From positions 2,170,001 through 2,234,000 of the forward strand of contig NZ_CP034692.1 in the NCBI RefSeq assembly GCF_004114375.1: 64,000 bases of DNA. Direction: 5' to 3'. Numbering within the stretch: position 1 is the stretch's first letter; the number at the start of each line of letters is the position of its first letter. Origin of the DNA: Halorubrum sp. BOL3-1. Its GTDB lineage: Archaea; Halobacteriota; Halobacteria; Halobacteriales; Haloferacaceae. The notes beneath the pieces are model-generated. The model made no database searches and had not been told where the DNA came from. It saw only the letters and a program-made list of their open reading frames with translations. Below, piece after piece: positions 54,883 through 63,325 of the stretch. A program made the position numbers and the translations under genes.

Positions 54883-56000
54883 TCCGCCTCACCCCCGGTC
54901 TCGGTGAACCCGGCGGAGAAGCCACCTGTCGCCTCTGCCTCGACCGGCGGGCTCTCGTCGTACCCCACGTCGAACGCGTCGTGTTTCACGCATGCGGCCG
55001 TGTGCGGCGCCTCGCCGTCCTCGCTCAGGTTCCGCGGCTCGGGGTGGACCTCGCGGCACACCTCCCGGGCCTCGGGGCACCGGGAGTGGAACCGGCAGCC
55101 GGAGGGCGGGTCGATCGCCTCCGGCATCACCCCCTCGATCGGTCTGAGCTCGTCGACCGTCTGATCGGGGCGCGGCATCGAGTCGAGCAGCGCCGACGTG
55201 TACGGGTGTTTCGTGTCGTAAAACAGGTCGTCTACCTCGGCCTGCTCGATGATCTCGCCGAGATACATCACGTTGACCCGGTCGCAGATCTCCGCGACCA
55301 CGCTCATGTCGTGGGTGACCCAGACGAACGAGGTGTCGTACTTGTCCTGTAAGTCCGTCACCATCTCGAGTATCTCGCCTTCGACGGTGACGTCAAGCGC
55401 GGTCGTCGGCTCGTCGGCGATGATCAGGTCCGGTTGGCAGGCGAGCGCCATCGCGATCAGCACGCGCTGTCGCATCCCGCCGGAGAACTGGTGCGGGTAC
55501 TCGTCGTACCGCGACTCCGGTGCCGGGATCCCGACCTCCCGAAGCATATCGATCGCCTCTTTTTTCGCCTCGTCGGCGTCGAGGTTGCGGTTGATCTCGA
55601 TGAACTCTCGGAGCTGTCCTCCGACAGTGAACACGGGGTTCAGCGACTCCATCGGGTCCTGGAAGATGATAGCGATCTCGCGGCCCCGGATCCGCTCCCG
55701 CATTTCGCCTTCGGTGAGCATCTCGTCGCGCGGCCGCAGCTCGCCGCCGTCGTCCTCCTCCAGCCCGAAGATCGTCTCGCCTTTGAACTCGATTTCGCCG
55801 CCGACGATCTCGCCGGGGCTGTCGACGAGCCGGAGGATACTGGAGGTCGCGACGGACTTTCCGGCGCCGGATTCGCCCACGAGTCCGACGATCTCTCCTT
55901 CGTGAACGTCGAAGGAGATGCCGTCGACGGCCCGGACGGTCCCGTCCTCGGTGAAGAATTGTGTCTTGAGATCGCGTACGCTGAGTAGTGGTTCGCTCAT
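54879..56000 (-). CDS. dppD: Peptide/nickel ABC transporter ATP-binding protein (DppD/OppD-type)
   Basis: 373 residues. Walker [12 protein letters not shown]-loop [17 protein letters not shown], signature [15 protein letters not shown], Walker [14 protein letters not shown]-loop WVTHD. The C-terminal [21 protein letters not shown] is the oligopeptide-family Cys motif. Insertion [27 protein letters not shown] (around residue 85) is typical of haloarchaeal DppD. Located 1 nt after the dppC stop and 4 nt overlapping dppF. Confidence 0.95.
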   Translation of the reverse strand: MSEPLLSVRDLKTQFFTEDGTVRAVDGISFDVHEGEIVGLVGESGAGKSVATSSILRLVDSPGEIVGGEIEFKGETIFGLEEDDGGELRPRDEMLTEGEMRERIRGREIAIIFQDPMESLNPVFTVGGQLREFIEINRNLDADEAKKEAIDMLREVGIPAPESRYDEYPHQFSGGMRQRVLIAMALACQPDLIIADEPTTALDVTVEGEILEMVTDLQDKYDTSFVWVTHDMSVVAEICDRVNVMYLGEIIEQAEVDDLFYDTKHPYTSALLDSMPRPDQTVDELRPIEGVMPEAIDPPSGCRFHSRCPEAREVCREVHPEPRNLSEDGEAPHTAACVKHDAFDVGYDESPPVEAEATGGFSAGFTETGGEAE

Positions 56001-56001
56001 A

Positions 56002-56982
56002 TCAGTTGTTTATCCGCGGATCGAGGGCGTCCTGGAGACCGTCACCGAGAATGTTGAAGCCGATGACGGTGATCAGAATGGCGATTCCTGGGAAGATACT
56101 GAACGTCGGCGCGGGGAGCATGTAGTTCCGAGACGCCGAAAGCATCTGCCCCCACGACGGTGTCGGCGGCTGCGCGCCGAACCCGAGGAACGAGAGCCCC
56201 GCGACGATGAGGATACTCACGCCGATCTGGAGCGTCGCCTGTACGAGCACCGGAGCGAAACTGTTCGGGATGACGTGCCGGAGGATGATGTTCCGGTCTT
56301 TCACCCCGGCCGCGCGGGCGGCCTCGATGTAGTCCTCCTCGCGGACCGAGACGACACGGGACCGGATCAGCCGGTTGAACACCGGGATCGACGTGATCCC
56401 CACGCCGACCATCGCGAAGGTGAGGTCCCGTCCGAACGCGGTCATGAACGCGATGACCAAGACGAGGAACGGGATCGCGTAGATTGTCTCGGTGACGCGC
56501 TGGAGCACGTCGTCGATCCAGCCGCCGTAGTAGCCCGAGATAGCCCCGATCAGCGTGCCGCCGATGAGGCCGATCGCCGTGGCCATGAACCCGACGGTGA
56601 TGGCGATTCGGGTGCCGTAGAACAGCCGCCCGAAGATGTCACGTCCCCGATGGTCGGTTCCCATCGGGTGTTCAAGTGTTCCCTGTCCGTACTGGTTCTC
56701 CATCCCCACCGGCGGGAGGAGCCGATCGACCTGTTCGGGGTCCTGTACCGGACTGTTCCAGATCGTTTCCGCGATCCCGTAGCTGAACACGTAGTGGTCG
56801 ATCGACGCGAGCACCGCAACGACGGTGATGAAACCGACGGTGTAGATGCCGATACGCGCCGTTGTGTCGCGTTTTACCTGCCGCAGGGTGTATCGGAGCC
56901 CGACACGGGCCTCGATCTCGCCAGCGCCGGTTCCCTCACTGTCCGCTGGGGCGTCAGTCGGTGTGTCGGTTTCGGTAGCCAT
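56002..56982 (-). CDS. dppC: Peptide/nickel ABC transporter permease (DppC-type)
   Basis: 326 residues. An acidic N-terminus (1-25) is followed by six membrane segments. The EAA loop is EEDYIEAARAAGVKDRNIILRHVIPNSFAP (about 215-245), which contacts the ATPases, and the terminal block NILGDGLQDALDPR is typical of DppC/OppC. The start overlaps the dppB stop by 1 nt. Confidence 0.95.
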   Translation of the reverse strand: MATETDTPTDAPADSEGTGAGEIEARVGLRYTLRQVKRDTTARIGIYTVGFITVVAVLASIDHYVFSYGIAETIWNSPVQDPEQVDRLLPPVGMENQYGQGTLEHPMGTDHRGRDIFGRLFYGTRIAITVGFMATAIGLIGGTLIGAISGYYGGWIDDVLQRVTETIYAIPFLVLVIAFMTAFGRDLTFAMVGVGITSIPVFNRLIRSRVVSVREEDYIEAARAAGVKDRNIILRHVIPNSFAPVLVQATLQIGVSILIVAGLSFLGFGAQPPTPSWGQMLSASRNYMLPAPTFSIFPGIAILITVIGFNILGDGLQDALDPRINN

Positions 56983-57980
56983 TATGTCTCCTCACCGTAG
57001 GCCACACGGGGATCAATGTAGGCGTACGCGATGTCGGTGACGATGACGCCGACGACGAACGCCACGCCGAACATGAATGTCGTCCCCATGATCAGCTCGT
57101 AGTCCTGGTTGTTGATCGCCGTGATGATCAGTCGTCCCATCCCCGGTATCTCGAAGACGGTCTCGGTCAACACCGCGCCGCCGAGGGCCGTCGAGAGCCC
57201 GAGACCGATGATGGTGATCACGGGAAGCTGTGCCACTTGGAAGGCATGTTTGCGGGCGATCTTCGACTCGGAGACGCCATAGGCGCGGGCGAGCCTGACG
57301 TACTCGCCTTGGAGCGACTCCACCATCGACGACCGCTCGATCCGGGTGATCTGCGCCATCTGGAGCGTTCCGAGCGCCACCATCGGCATCGCGAGGTGAT
57401 GTAACGACGTCCTCACGACTTGGAGTTGGGTCTCCGCCCCGCGGATTTCGGCCGGCGACGCCCACGGGAGCGGTAGTCCGCGGGCGGGGAACCAGCCGAG
57501 ATGGAACGCGAAGACGATGATGAGCATGAGGCCGATCCAGAACGACGGCGTCGAAACCCCGATGAGCGAGACGATCCGCGAGACGTGGTCGGCGGGCTTG
57601 TTCCGCCGCTTCGCTGAGATGACGCCGAGCGGGATCGCGGTCACGATCGCGAACAGGAACGCCGACACGGTGAGGTACAGCGTCACCGGCAGGCGGAGCA
57701 GGATCATCTCGAGGACCGGGCGGTCGTAGTAGATGCTCTGCCCGAGGTCACCGGTTACGACCCCGGCGAGGTACGTCAGGAACCGCTGGTACGCGGGGCG
57801 ATCGAGGCCGTATCGCGCGCGGATCGCGTCGACCTGTCCCTGTGCGGGACTCGGTCCCAGCATTATTTCAACCGGATCGCCGGGGATCTGGTTGGCGAGA
57901 AAGAACGTGATCGTGATAATTCCGACGAGTACCGGGATCGCCTGTGCGAGCCGCCAAAGTGTGTACCGTAAGAGTCCCAT
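56982..57980 (-). CDS. dppB: Peptide/nickel ABC transporter permease (DppB-type)
   Basis: 332 residues, about six membrane helices. It begins MGLLRYTLWRLAQAIPVLVGIITITFFL with the PGDPVEIMLGPSP periplasmic loop of DppB. The EAA loop GEYVRLARAYGVSESKIARKHAFQVAQLPVITI is followed by GAVLTETVFEIPGMGRLIITAINNQDYELIMG. It follows dppA after 141 nt, the widest gap in the operon. Confidence 0.96.
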   Translation of the reverse strand: MGLLRYTLWRLAQAIPVLVGIITITFFLANQIPGDPVEIMLGPSPAQGQVDAIRARYGLDRPAYQRFLTYLAGVVTGDLGQSIYYDRPVLEMILLRLPVTLYLTVSAFLFAIVTAIPLGVISAKRRNKPADHVSRIVSLIGVSTPSFWIGLMLIIVFAFHLGWFPARGLPLPWASPAEIRGAETQLQVVRTSLHHLAMPMVALGTLQMAQITRIERSSMVESLQGEYVRLARAYGVSESKIARKHAFQVAQLPVITIIGLGLSTALGGAVLTETVFEIPGMGRLIITAINNQDYELIMGTTFMFGVAFVVGVIVTDIAYAYIDPRVAYGEET

Positions 57981-58121
57981 TTATCCGTTTGTTACTGTCG
58001 ATGATTGTGAACGGTTTTTAATTGCCCGTTTCCCACTACGCTCGCGCCGTCATGTCTCCGAGCGTTCGAGATGGTCCCGGTCCGAAACCGGCGGTCGCGG
58101 AACGGTTCGCCGCGCGAACCG

Positions 58122-59777
58122 TTACTCCACCGAGACGTTGTTGTGGCCGGTGAAGAGCTGGATCTCGCTCGAGATAGCGTGCGAGCTGAAGTCCGACACA
58201 CTATTGTGGATCCCGTAGGTATTCTTGAGGTTGTACGCGGGGATGTGGACCCGCCCTTCGAGCAGCTCCCTCGTCGCGTCGATATAGAGCTGTCGGCGCT
58301 CATCGAAGTCTGCGCTCTCGCGGGCCTGTGTCAGCATCTCGGAGGCCTCGTCGTAGCCGTGGAACGTCCCGTTCGTCGATCCCTCGACTTCCTGGCTCAG
58401 CAGCTGGTACGCGAACGCGTCCGGGTCGGGCGAGCCGGACCAGCCGAGCGTGTACATGTTGTACCGCTCCGGATCCCCGGTGACGTAGGCGTCGAGGAAC
58501 GTCCCCCAGTCCAGCCGCTGGACCTCGACGTTGCTGAACCCGGCGTTCTGGAGCCCGTCGCCGATCGAGACGCCGATCTGTTCGCGCTTGTCGTCCGGCG
58601 GGACGATGATGCGCCAGTTGTAGTCCATGTCGACGCCCGCCTCGTCGAACAGGGCCTGGGCCTCGTCAAGGTCGCGGTCGTGGGAGATATCGCCCCACTC
58701 GTCGAGCGGGAAATCCCACTCGTCGGCCATCGTCTTCGGGTACGGACTCACCTGCCGCACGCCGGCGGGTTCGATGAAGTTCGAGACCGCCTGATCCATC
58801 GAGAAGCAGTAGTCGACCGCCTCGCGAACGAGTGGGTCGGCCGTCGGCCCCTCGGCGCAGTTGAACGCGAGATAGAAGTAGCCGATACCGGGTGTCTCGC
58901 TTATCGAAGCGTTCTCGTTGTTCTGGACCGTCTCGTACAGCTGCGGCGGGATGGTCTCGATGACGTCGACGTTACCCGTTTCGAGCTCCGTCACGCGAGT
59001 CGTCTGCTCTTCGATCGGGTCGAACTGGACGGTCGCCAGGTTCGGCAGTCCGTCCGCGTCGCCCCAGTAGTCGTCCCAGCGTTCGAGCGTCGCGGAACTC
59101 TCGGGTTCCCACTCGGCAAGCTTGAACGGCCCCGAGCTGACGGGATCGGTGTTGTACGCCTCTCTGTCGTCGGTCCGGGCCTCCTTGTTGACGACGTTCC
59201 GCACCAGCGCCGTCTCGAACGCTCCGTAGGGGAACGCCAGGTCGAACTGGACCGTCGTCTCGTCGATGGCCTCCGCGGAGTCGACCATACTGACCTCCGC
59301 GGCGTTCTCTGTCTCCTCATCGGCGGGTGCGAGCACCGTGTGCATCACGTCTTCTGCCGTCACCGGATCGCCGTTCTGGAACATGGCGTCGTCGCGGATC
59401 GGGACGATGAACCGCGTGCCCTCGCGCTCGACCGTCGGCATCTCCGAGGCGATGCCCGGCACGAGACCGACGCCCTCGTCGTACTCGTAGATGCCGTCGA
59501 AGATCCGCCCCGCGATCTGGGCGGACGGGACGTCATTGATGATGATCGGGTCCATGTCGAGCGGGCCCTTCACCTGCGCGAAGAACATCTCTTGATTTGG
59601 CAGGTCGCCGCCATCGCTGCCGTCGCCGCCGTCTCCGCCGTCGCTGCCGTCGCCGCCGTCGCCGCCGTCGCCGCCGTCGCCGTTACCGGCACACCCGGCG
59701 AGCAGGAGGGAGGTGCCGGCCGCTCCGCTTGCGAGGAGCTTCCGTCGTGAAATGCGTTGTGTGTGTTGTCGACGCAT
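58122..59777 (-). CDS. dppA: Peptide/nickel ABC transporter substrate-binding lipoprotein (DppA/OppA-type)
   Basis: 551 residues. Tat signal SRRKLLASGAAG and lipobox LLAGC anchor it on the outer face of the membrane. The Asp/Gly-rich linker (DGGDGGDGSDGG repeats, residues about 34-58) is followed by a family 5 binding fold (IINDVPSAQIAGRIFDGIYEYDEG, GDPVTAEDVMHTV, SGPFKLAEWEPESS, LVREAVDYCFSMDQAVSNF). It captures the peptide or metal-ligand complex. First gene of the dpp operon; TATA-like TTTATAT (minus strand, 59802-59808) about 28 nt upstream gives a leaderless mRNA. Confidence 0.95.
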   Translation of the reverse strand: MRRQHTQRISRRKLLASGAAGTSLLLAGCAGNGDGGDGGDGGDGSDGGDGGDGSDGGDLPNQEMFFAQVKGPLDMDPIIINDVPSAQIAGRIFDGIYEYDEGVGLVPGIASEMPTVEREGTRFIVPIRDDAMFQNGDPVTAEDVMHTVLAPADEETENAAEVSMVDSAEAIDETTVQFDLAFPYGAFETALVRNVVNKEARTDDREAYNTDPVSSGPFKLAEWEPESSATLERWDDYWGDADGLPNLATVQFDPIEEQTTRVTELETGNVDVIETIPPQLYETVQNNENASISETPGIGYFYLAFNCAEGPTADPLVREAVDYCFSMDQAVSNFIEPAGVRQVSPYPKTMADEWDFPLDEWGDISHDRDLDEAQALFDEAGVDMDYNWRIIVPPDDKREQIGVSIGDGLQNAGFSNVEVQRLDWGTFLDAYVTGDPERYNMYTLGWSGSPDPDAFAYQLLSQEVEGSTNGTFHGYDEASEMLTQARESADFDERRQLYIDATRELLEGRVHIPAYNLKNTYGIHNSVSDFSSHAISSEIQLFTGHNNVSVE

Positions 59778-59799
59778 ACAGCGAAACTCATGTCTCTAC

Positions 59800-59826
59800 C
59801 ATATAAATGCTTGGACAGCGTGTCCA
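59800..59826 (-). promoter_or_regulatory. dppA promoter with adjacent operator-like palindrome
   Basis: Minus-strand TATA (TTTATAT) at 59801-59807 is followed, moving away from the gene, by TGGACA-GCG-TGTCCA (59812-59826), a perfect 6-bp inverted repeat in the BRE/upstream position. It is a candidate operator for the transporter operon. Confidence 0.55.
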
Positions 59827-59961
59827 TACGGTCACTATCGTTCGCTGTGCTGTCGGTTCTCCGCACAGATCGGAGCTACTCCCGCCGGAATCACTGAAAA
59901 GGGCCGGCACAACTCCGGGACGGTCGATCGCACGTCCGCGTCGCTCCACGCCCGACGGGGG

Positions 59962-61617
59962 TCAGCGACCGTCGGGTGGTGTCTCCACTTCCGCCCCTCC
60001 GATGCCCGTCACGGTTCCGACCCCCTTGCTCGACCCTTCCCGGAAAATGAACCGCTGGCCCTCCTCGATCAGGTACGGGCGGAACTTGAACCGGACCCGT
60101 GCCTCACCGGTGTCGCCCGGCAGGAGCCGTCCCTCCTCCGGGAAGAACGCGGCCGCCTCGGAGAGGGTTTCGAGATGTACCACCGGCTCGTACCCCTCCT
60201 GGATCCGGGTCGGGTGGTTCAACACCATCACCTCGGCGTCGAACTCGCGGACCGGTTCCGGCTCGCTCTCCCGGGGGACGAGCGCCATCCCGCGCTCGAC
60301 CTCCTCCTCGTCGACGCCCTTCAGCGCGATGCCGACGATCCGGCCGGCGGTCGCCTTGTCGACCCGGTGGTAGTGCATCTCGATCGACCGGGCCTCCACC
60401 TCGCGGAAGGATCCGTCAGGCATGGGACCGAGCAGGAGTTCGTCGCCGGTCTCGACGGTCCCCGAGTTCACCGTGCCGGAGGCGACCGCCCCCACGCCCG
60501 TCACCTTGTAGCTGCGGTCGACGTACATCCGGAACGTCTCGCGGTCGGGCGTCGCGCGCTTCGGTAAGCGCTCGAACAGGCGGTCGAGGGTCTCGACCCC
60601 GTCTTTCGTCACCGCGCTGGTCCGCAACAGGGGGACGACCCCGTCCCCGACCTCCGCGACCGCGGTGTCGACGCCGTGGCGGTCGACGAGCAGGGGCGTC
60701 TGTCCCGCGTCCCGGAGCATCGACTCGACCTCGCGCTCGACGTCGTCGAGCCGGTCGTCGCTCACGGCGTCCGCCTTCGTGACCGCGACGACGGTCGGCA
60801 GTTCGGTCGCGAGCAGGATACCGAGGTGTTCCCGGGTCGTCTCCGTCGGACCGTCGTCGGCGGCGACGACGAGCAGACCGTAGTCGAGCTTCTGGCCGAC
60901 CAGCCCGCGGATCGTCGTCCGCAGCCACGGCTCGTGGCCGACGGTGTCGACGAAGGAGACGAGGCGGTCGGCCGTCTCGACGACGCCGGCGCGGTCCGCC
61001 TTACGGTGCGGATTGTCCATCCGGACCGGATCGTCAGCGTCGTCCGCGAACCCGTACACCGCGTACGAGAGGTCCGCCGACAGGCCGCGCTCGACCTCGT
61101 GGGGTTGGACGTCGAGGAAGCCGCGCGTGCCGCCCTGTCCGTCGTCGGCCCGCCCGGTGACAAGCGTCCCCACGAGCGTCGACTTCCCGTGGTCGACGTG
61201 GCCCGCCGTCCCGACCACGAGGTGGTCCTCGTCGGCCTCGAACACGCCGCCGTCGCGGAGCGTGGCGAGGCCGACGAGTCCCGCTGTGTCCCCGTCGCCC
61301 CCGTCGCCGGCGCTCCACGTCTCGACGTCCGCGATGTGGGCGTCCGCCTCCTCTGTCAAAAGCGACAGCACGTCCATCGTCTCGGAGAAGCTCTCGGGGG
61401 AGACGCCCGCCAGTCCGCCGTCGTCGGTGACGCCGAGGACGTACGTCGCCTCGCCGTCACCGGAGAGCACGCGGTGGCGGAGCTGGGCCACGAGCGACTC
61501 CATGCGCCCGTCGGCCAGGTGGACCTCGCGCGTCAGCCGCTCCTTGAACTCGATGGCGCCGCCGTCCCGTTCGCCGCGCTCGATGGCCCGCCGGAGGGCG
61601 GACCGGTCAGCGCTCAT
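59962..61617 (-). CDS. Translation-factor-like GTPase (GTPBP1/2 family)
   Basis: 551 residues from ATG 61617 (MSADRSALRRAIERGERDGGAIEFKERL); the frame runs further upstream. N-terminal part has YVLGVTDDGGLAGVSPESFSETMDVLSLL. G domain: G1 GHVDHGKSTLVG, G2 region, G3 DTVGHEPW, G4 VTKADAVS. Beta-barrel domains II and III contain SYKVTGVGAVASGTVNSGTVETGDELLLGP and RFKFRPYLIEEGQRFIFREGSSKGVGTVTGI. It resembles EF-Tu/eIF2-gamma-like GTPases of the GTPBP1 group, implicated in ribosome rescue or mRNA turnover. Archaeal function is inferred. No operon partner. Confidence 0.88.
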   Translation of the reverse strand: MSADRSALRRAIERGERDGGAIEFKERLTREVHLADGRMESLVAQLRHRVLSGDGEATYVLGVTDDGGLAGVSPESFSETMDVLSLLTEEADAHIADVETWSAGDGGDGDTAGLVGLATLRDGGVFEADEDHLVVGTAGHVDHGKSTLVGTLVTGRADDGQGGTRGFLDVQPHEVERGLSADLSYAVYGFADDADDPVRMDNPHRKADRAGVVETADRLVSFVDTVGHEPWLRTTIRGLVGQKLDYGLLVVAADDGPTETTREHLGILLATELPTVVAVTKADAVSDDRLDDVEREVESMLRDAGQTPLLVDRHGVDTAVAEVGDGVVPLLRTSAVTKDGVETLDRLFERLPKRATPDRETFRMYVDRSYKVTGVGAVASGTVNSGTVETGDELLLGPMPDGSFREVEARSIEMHYHRVDKATAGRIVGIALKGVDEEEVERGMALVPRESEPEPVREFDAEVMVLNHPTRIQEGYEPVVHLETLSEAAAFFPEEGRLLPGDTGEARVRFKFRPYLIEEGQRFIFREGSSKGVGTVTGIGGAEVETPPDGR

Positions 61618-61799
61618 GTCCACACGTAGGCGACAGCCCGGCTTAACCGTTTTCGTGGTACGTGACCCCACGGCTCGTGATCGGTACCGGGCGCTCCGAA
61701 ATCGCGATCTGTACCGGGCGGTCCGGAGCCGCACCGGTATGCGCCCGCAGTCGCGCGGTTCAGCAGGTGATTTAACCGACCGCCGCGGAGAACGTCGGT

Positions 61800-62648
61800 A
61801 TGGACACCTCGGTCCCCAGCGTCTCCGAACGCCGCGTCCACGCGGTCCCGCTCGGCTACGAGCGCGACCGGATCGTCGAACCCCTCCGCCGCCACGGCGC
61901 CGACGTCGCGTACCTGCTCGTCGACGTCCCCGACCGCGACGGCGAGCGCGGCGACGTGGACTTCGCCGCTGCGACGGCGAGCGACCCGGCCGACAGCCTG
62001 GTCGACCCCAACGAACTCACCGACTACCAGCGCGACGCGTGGACGGCCGTCGCGGAGTTCGCCGCGGTCCGACCGATCCCGGTCGCGCTCGCGGACGTGT
62101 ACGACGTGCTCGGCGCGACGACGACGGTCGCCGCCCGCCACCGGGCCGGCGCGGAGGACGGCGACCGCCTCTTCGGAAACGTCTCGACTGGCCCGCGGGT
62201 CGCCGCGGTCGGCGTCGCGATGGCGTGTATGATCGTCGGGGCGCGCCCCTACAGCGTCGAGCCGGAGCGCCACCGCCACGACCCCCGCGAGGAGCCCCTC
62301 ACCGAGGGCGTCGAGCGCACCGCCGACCTGCCAATTTACCCGATGGACGCCCCGACGAGCGATCAGGTCGCGATTCTCGGTCGGCTCCACGACCGCACCG
62401 AGGGGAACCTGACCACGGACAAGTGGAACCTGATCGAGTGGGCGCGCGAGCGCGAGTTGTCGTTCCTCCGCGAGGCGGGCGAGAGCCGGACGGCGAAGTA
62501 CCGCGCGCTGGAGACCCACGTGCTCTCGCCGCTGCGCGAGCGCGGCTACGTCGAACTGGAGGACGTCGGCCGCTCCGACACCGTCCGGATCACGGAGACC
62601 GGTCGCCGCGTCTTCTTCGCGTTCAAACACAAACTCGACGAGCGATAG
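61800..62648 (+). CDS. HFX_2341-family regulator (CARF-like sensor with winged HTH)
   Basis: 282 residues. The N-terminal half (ERRVHAVPLGYERDRIVEPLRRHGADVAYLLVDVPD, later PIPVALADVYDVLGATTTVAARHRAGAEDGDRLFGNVSTGPRVAAVGVAMACMIVGARPY) has the Rossmann-like arrangement of HFX_2341/DUF6293 proteins, which resembles CARF domains. The C-terminal part (SDQVAILGRLHDRT... SRTAKYRALETHVLSPLRERGYVELEDVGRSDTVRITETGRRVFFAF) is a winged HTH. Likely a small-molecule-responsive transcription factor; the ligand could be a nucleotide. No CRISPR array or cas gene lies within this window. Confidence 0.85.
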   Translation: MDTSVPSVSERRVHAVPLGYERDRIVEPLRRHGADVAYLLVDVPDRDGERGDVDFAAATASDPADSLVDPNELTDYQRDAWTAVAEFAAVRPIPVALADVYDVLGATTTVAARHRAGAEDGDRLFGNVSTGPRVAAVGVAMACMIVGARPYSVEPERHRHDPREEPLTEGVERTADLPIYPMDAPTSDQVAILGRLHDRTEGNLTTDKWNLIEWARERELSFLREAGESRTAKYRALETHVLSPLRERGYVELEDVGRSDTVRITETGRRVFFAFKHKLDER

Positions 62649-62682
62649 CGAGGCCGGTGACGGTAGCGAGACCGACGAACCT

Positions 62683-62736
62683 GAACCGGAGGGGGTCGAC
62701 GAACCGGAGGGGGTCGACAAACCGGTGGGAGTCGAC
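62683..62736 (+). repeat. 18-bp tandem repeats after the HFX_2341-type gene
   Basis: Two perfect 18-bp copies (62683-62700, 62701-62718; GAACCGGAGGGGGTCGAC) and a third with several changes (62719-62736) lie 35 nt after the stop codon. In one frame they encode EPEGVD, which looks like a former acidic protein tail. Confidence 0.75.
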
Positions 62737-63110
62737 GAACGGGAACGGAACCGACCGACCGTGACCGGTCGACACGCAAGGCGCGACCCGTGCGACCGGA
62801 ACGTATTGTTCGGTCTATCCGGATTATCAACACTTAACGTAGAATTATCCCCCGCACGTGGCTTTAGATGCGTGACGCCCGCCGGGCGGTCGGGGTTCCC
62901 TCCCTGCCCTCCACACCGCCTGCTCGCTATCGATCACCGGTCGTGGCCGGTCTGTCCGGTTGCGACCGACCGCCGCCGGTTCCCCGCCGGTGGCGGTCCC
63001 CGCTGACGCCGCCGCGTCCGCCCGACGGATCGTCACGGAACGACGGCCCCACCGTCGTTTTCTTCTCTTTTTCGACGGTGACCCGCAGTCTTAGCATCCC
63101 ACAGTCCGGT
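62737..63110. other. Gene-poor intergenic region
   Basis: No supported gene. It contains an AT-rich patch (GGATTATCAACACTTAACGTAGAATTATC, about 62820-62848) and then GC-rich DNA with several imperfect GCCGGCGG-type hairpins. Confidence 0.4.
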
Positions 63111-63111
63111 A

Positions 63112-63258
63112 CAGACCGGCTCCATCGCCCTCGCCATCGCGGTCGTCGCGTTTCCCGACGGGCCGCTGATCCCGCTGGCGCTCGTGATCGGCCCGCTGCT
63201 CGAACCCCCGCTCCCGGGCATTGTCTCGCGGGGACACCTCGCGGTCAGAGAGCGGTGA
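63112..63258 (+). pseudogene. C-terminal remnant of a membrane transporter (BASS/arsenite-type)
   Basis: The frame ending at TGA 63256-63258 reads GSIALAIAVVAFPDGPLIPLALVIGPLLEPPLPGIVSRG. It has the hydrophobic profile of the last helices of a bile acid:sodium/ACR3-like symporter (compare 'SIALAIAVVAFPxxPLIALALVIGPLIELP'). No start codon or upstream helices exist, and an AT-rich patch and GC hairpins separate it from the neighbouring gene. It is a broken leftover. Confidence 0.5.
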
Positions 63259-63325
63259 ATGGCCCGACCCGATGGGGCGTGACGGAGCCTTCCTCGGTGC
63301 TGCTCACCCGGCCTCCCGCGGTGAC

